DNA from: Marinobacter xestospongiae | Lineage (GTDB): Bacteria; Pseudomonadota; Gammaproteobacteria; Pseudomonadales; Oleiphilaceae | DNA: 64,000 bases | Direction of reading: 5' to 3' | Assembly (NCBI RefSeq): GCF_023156385.1 | Contig: NZ_JAKZAK010000015.1 | Location: 62,001 to 126,000 of the forward strand | In this document: piece after piece, positions 61,608 to 64,000 of the stretch | Position numbering within the stretch: position 1 is the first letter of the stretch | How the letters are laid out: the number at the start of each line of letters is the position of its first letter | Notes under the pieces: model-generated | What the model was told of the DNA's origin: nothing | Database searches by the model: none | The model's input: only the letters and a program-made list of their open reading frames with translations | Position numbers and translations under genes: made by a program

Positions 61608-62903
61608 ATGACAAGCGCGTACGACATTGTGGTGGTGGGCGCCGGGATGGTGGGCGCCGCCCTTGCCACCGGCCTTGGCCAGAGCGGTCTTTCCGTGGCC
61701 CTGGTGGACCGGGACACGCCCTCCCCCTTTGATTCCTCACAGGCACCGGACCTGCGGGTCTCCGCCCTCAGCGCCGGCAGCGAACGTTACCTGCGGCAGC
61801 TGGGCACCTGGCCGCTGATGGCCGCCATGCGGCTGACGCCCTATCGTCGCCTGGCGGTGTGGGACCAGTCCCCGCACCCACTGTCGACACTGCTGCCGCG
61901 GCCGCTGGCACGCACCACCTTCGATGCCCAGGATCTCAGCACCAGTCACCTGGGCCACATTGTCGAGAACCGCATCACCCAGAGCGCCCTGTGGCAGTGC
62001 GCCGAACAGCAGGACAGCGTGACCCTGCTGACCGGTCAGGCCGTCACCGGCCTCAGTTCCGGGCCTGACGGCGCCCGGGTGGAACTGGCCGACGGCCGCC
62101 AACTGGCCGGCCAACTGGTGGTGGGAGCCGACGGCGCCCAGTCGCCGATCCGGAGTCTGGCCGGCATCGGCACCGAGCGTGACCAGTATGGCCAGCAGGC
62201 CATGGTGCTGTCGGTGCGCTACCGCGGTGGGGTTGAAGACATCACCTGGCAGGGGTTCTACCCCACCGGTCCCCGGGCCTTCCTGCCTTTGCACAGCGCC
62301 GGCGACCAGTACCCTGGCGAGAGCTGGGCCTCGCTGGTGTGGTACGACCACCCGGACACCCTGGCCCGGCTCAAGCAGTTGACGCCGGAAGAACTGCTGC
62401 AAGAAGTTCAGCAGGCGTTCCCTGACAACCTGCCTCCCCTGACCCACCTCGACGGCCGGGCCAGCTTTCCCATTGCCCGCCAGCACGCCAAACACTACGT
62501 CCGGGACCGGGTGGTACTGGTAGGCGATGCCGCCCACACCATCAACCCGCTGGCGGGTCAGGGTGTCAACCTGGGGTTCCAGGACGCCCAGTGCCTGCAG
62601 GCGCTGCTGCGGGAATGCCGTCGCAGCGGCACCGATCTGGCCAATGCCGCCACCCTCGCCCAGTACGAACACCAGCGCCGCCCGGCCAACCGCCGCATGA
62701 TGCTGGCAATGGACCTGTTCTACCATCTGTTCAGCAACCGCCTGCCGCCACTGCACCTGGCCCGTAACCTCGGCCTCGGCCTGGCCCAGGCCATGCCCTT
62801 TGCCCGCAACCGGGTGGCACGCTATGCCATGGGCATTGAGGAACAGTGGCCACCGGCCCTGCAACTGCTGATCAACCGCTTGCCCGGGCTCAGTTCCCAC
62901 TGA
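61608..62903 (+). CDS. UbiH/UbiF-family FAD-dependent ubiquinone hydroxylase
   Basis: The ATG at 61608 gives 431 residues; upstream in-frame codons are not conserved. The FAD fold is [17 protein letters not shown] (about 6-22), with DG motif [17 protein letters not shown] and the GD motif [20 protein letters not shown]. This family inserts the hydroxyls of ubiquinone. Which ring position it acts on cannot be told here. It probably works in the pathway with UbiA (22913). Confidence 0.9.
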   Translation: MTSAYDIVVVGAGMVGAALATGLGQSGLSVALVDRDTPSPFDSSQAPDLRVSALSAGSERYLRQLGTWPLMAAMRLTPYRRLAVWDQSPHPLSTLLPRPLARTTFDAQDLSTSHLGHIVENRITQSALWQCAEQQDSVTLLTGQAVTGLSSGPDGARVELADGRQLAGQLVVGADGAQSPIRSLAGIGTERDQYGQQAMVLSVRYRGGVEDITWQGFYPTGPRAFLPLHSAGDQYPGESWASLVWYDHPDTLARLKQLTPEELLQEVQQAFPDNLPPLTHLDGRASFPIARQHAKHYVRDRVVLVGDAAHTINPLAGQGVNLGFQDAQCLQALLRECRRSGTDLANAATLAQYEHQRRPANRRMMLAMDLFYHLFSNRLPPLHLARNLGLGLAQAMPFARNRVARYAMGIEEQWPPALQLLINRLPGLSSH

Positions 62904-62949
62904 GCCTAAGCACCCAACCCATCACCGCTATCCGCAAGGAGCCGCCCCG

Positions 62950-63315
62950 ATGTCAGAAACCATTTTCGACAAGATCATCAACCGGGAGATTCCCGCCGAC
63001 ATCGTCTATGAGGACGATCTCAGCCTGGCGTTCCGGGACATCAACCCCCAGGCTCCGGTACACCTGCTGATCATCCCCCGGCGGCGCATCGCCACCATCA
63101 ACGATATCCAGGAAGCGGATCGAGAACTGCTCGGGCACCTCTATCTGGTGGCCGCCAAGCTCGCCGCCGAGATGGGCTTTGCCGAGGACGGCTATCGGGT
63201 AGTGATGAACTGCGGAGAGAGCGCCGGCCAGACCGTATTCCACCTGCACCTTCACCTGTTGGCCGGCAAGCCCCTCGGCTGGCCGCCGTACACCGACACC
63301 ATGAAGCAGGCCTAA
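62950..63315 (+). CDS. HIT family protein (HinT type)
   Basis: This 121-residue nucleotide hydrolase has the histidine triad [11 protein letters not shown] (His98, His100, His102) and the start [20 protein letters not shown], which is typical of HinT purine phosphoramidases. Length is standard. Confidence 0.95.
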   Translation: MSETIFDKIINREIPADIVYEDDLSLAFRDINPQAPVHLLIIPRRRIATINDIQEADRELLGHLYLVAAKLAAEMGFAEDGYRVVMNCGESAGQTVFHLHLHLLAGKPLGWPPYTDTMKQA

Positions 63316-63444
63316 GAACGGTTTATTACAGAGTAGCGTGGAAGTACGTTCTCGCCATTGGAAGGCACTACGACCAGCCCTAACCCGGCTCACGCGCCGG
63401 TTTGAAGTCGCGGAGCGGCGGAAAATCGGTCGCTGTGCAGACGA

Positions 63445-63473
63445 TTGTTAAGTCCTTTGACGTACGGTATCCT
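63445..63473 (+). promoter_or_regulatory. Promoter of yefM-yoeB
   Basis: TTGTTA (63445-63450) and TATCCT (63468-63473) form a sigma-70-like pair with 17-base spacing. The palindrome at 63489 falls in the start region. Confidence 0.5.
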
Positions 63474-63488
63474 GAGCATGGTCAACAT

Positions 63489-63498
63489 CCTGTACAGG
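63489..63498. promoter_or_regulatory. YefM operator palindrome
   Basis: CCTGTACAGG is a perfect palindrome containing the core TGTACA that YefM is known to bind in E. coli. It lies just before the yefM start, so autorepression is likely. Confidence 0.75.
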
Positions 63499-63507
63499 AG
63501 CAGCCTT

Positions 63508-63759
63508 ATGGATGCCATTAGTTATACAGCCGCCAGAACCAATCTGGCGAAAACCATGGAGCAGGTCTGTGAAGACCATTCCCCAGTGATCATCACCCGG
63601 AGCAAATCGCAGTCCGTGGTGATGATGTCCCTGGAGGACTACGAGGCGCTGCAAGAAACGGCATACCTCCTGCGCGCGCCAAAAAACGCCCGCCGTTTGC
63701 TGGAGTCCGTTGCCGAGCTGGAGCAAGGCGGTGGTCGAGAAAAGGATCTTCTTGAATGA
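63508..63759 (+). CDS. yefM: Antitoxin YefM
   Basis: The ATG at 63508, with AGGAG about 8 bases upstream, gives 83 residues. The N-terminal DNA-binding/dimer part, MDAISYTAARTNLAKTMEQV, and SPVIITRSKSQSVVMMSLED are typical of the Phd/YefM family. The acidic C-terminal tail should hold toxin YoeB. Its stop overlaps the toxin start by 4 bases. Confidence 0.95.
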   Translation: MDAISYTAARTNLAKTMEQVCEDHSPVIITRSKSQSVVMMSLEDYEALQETAYLLRAPKNARRLLESVAELEQGGGREKDLLE

Positions 63760-64000
63760 AACTCGTCTTCTCTGAGAACGCCTGGGAAGACTATCTGTAC
63801 TGGCAAAAAACCGACAAAAAGATTCTTAACCGAATCAACAAGCTGATCAAGGAGACCAAGCGAGAGCCGTTCGAAGGTGTTGGCAAACCAGAGCCCCTCA
63901 AACACAGCCTCGCCGGATACTGGTCTCGTCGGATCAACGAAGAACACCGAATAGTTTACAAAGTCACGGATGACGCTTTACTAATCGCCCAGCTCCGGCA
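63756..64000 (+). CDS. yoeB: Toxin YoeB, 3' truncated by the window edge
   Basis: About 81 codons are visible of a normal 84. The start MKLVFSENAWEDYLYWQKTD, then GKPEPLKHSLAGYWSRRINE and HRIVYKVTDDALLI, match YoeB, a ribosome-dependent mRNA endonuclease. The last few residues, which would hold the catalytic-end His/Tyr, lie outside. Overlap with yefM indicates coupled expression. Confidence 0.95.
   Translation, partial: MKLVFSENAWEDYLYWQKTDKKILNRINKLIKETKREPFEGVGKPEPLKHSLAGYWSRRINEEHRIVYKVTDDALLIAQLR

Overview
The window looks like chromosome from a high-GC marine gammaproteobacterium, probably Alcanivorax-like or a nearby hydrocarbon-degrading lineage. The clues are ubiA-phoB-phoR order, RapA, FadE, a Gac/Csr-type small RNA, a flavin monooxygenase beside a diiron protein, and a GAK-system cluster. 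The genus is an inference; no rRNA or tRNA gene is visible. No prophage, insertion sequence, integrase or CRISPR array was seen.

Region 1 (1-22257) is most of a lateral (Flag-2 type) flagellar locus. Its order is fliG-fliH-fliI-fliJ, then flgN-flgM-flgA on the minus strand, then flgB to flgL, a LafW-like gene, the lateral flagellin, fliD, fliS, a FliT/LafD-like chaperone, fliK, fliL, sigma-28 fliA, motA and motB. This is the gene order known for Vibrio/Aeromonas/E. coli lateral systems, and fliG runs off the left edge. Two sigma-54 promoters, before flgB and before the FliT-like gene, share an upstream box and TTCCGCC inverted repeats, so they look like co-regulated class genes under one enhancer-binding protein.

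Region 2 (22520-31748) holds ubiA, a Pho box followed by phoB-phoR, a CheY-like regulator preceded by two tandem-repeat arrays, a lytic transglycosylase, a YdjM-like membrane protein, an RsuA-type pseudouridine synthase, a half-length asparaginase and a PBP7-type peptidase.

Region 3 (31940-48503) is metabolic: a Baeyer-Villiger-type monooxygenase, a ferritin-like diiron protein with a divergent TetR regulator, a Yip1 protein, a GST, alanine dehydrogenase, an unusual double periplasmic-binding-domain protein, a dienelactone hydrolase, a cold-shock protein, CrcB, FadE, RapA, CysZ and a VanZ-like protein.

Region 4 (48504-56428) is the most interesting. A Csr/Rsm-sequestering small RNA with about 17 GGA motifs and a GacA-type upstream site lies next to a tightly overlapping minus-strand cluster. 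That cluster has NUDIX, PhoU-like/APH kinase, GAK ATP-grasp, HprK-related kinase B, SixA-NUDIX fusion, histidine phosphatase, metallophosphoesterase and amphi-Trp proteins. It is a GAK-type phosphotransfer system whose substrate is unknown.

Region 5 (56591-64000) has a lipoprotein, a methyltransferase, mnmH, an MscS channel, a YbaK-type deacylase, a UbiH-family hydroxylase, a HIT protein, and a yefM-yoeB toxin-antitoxin pair cut by the right edge.
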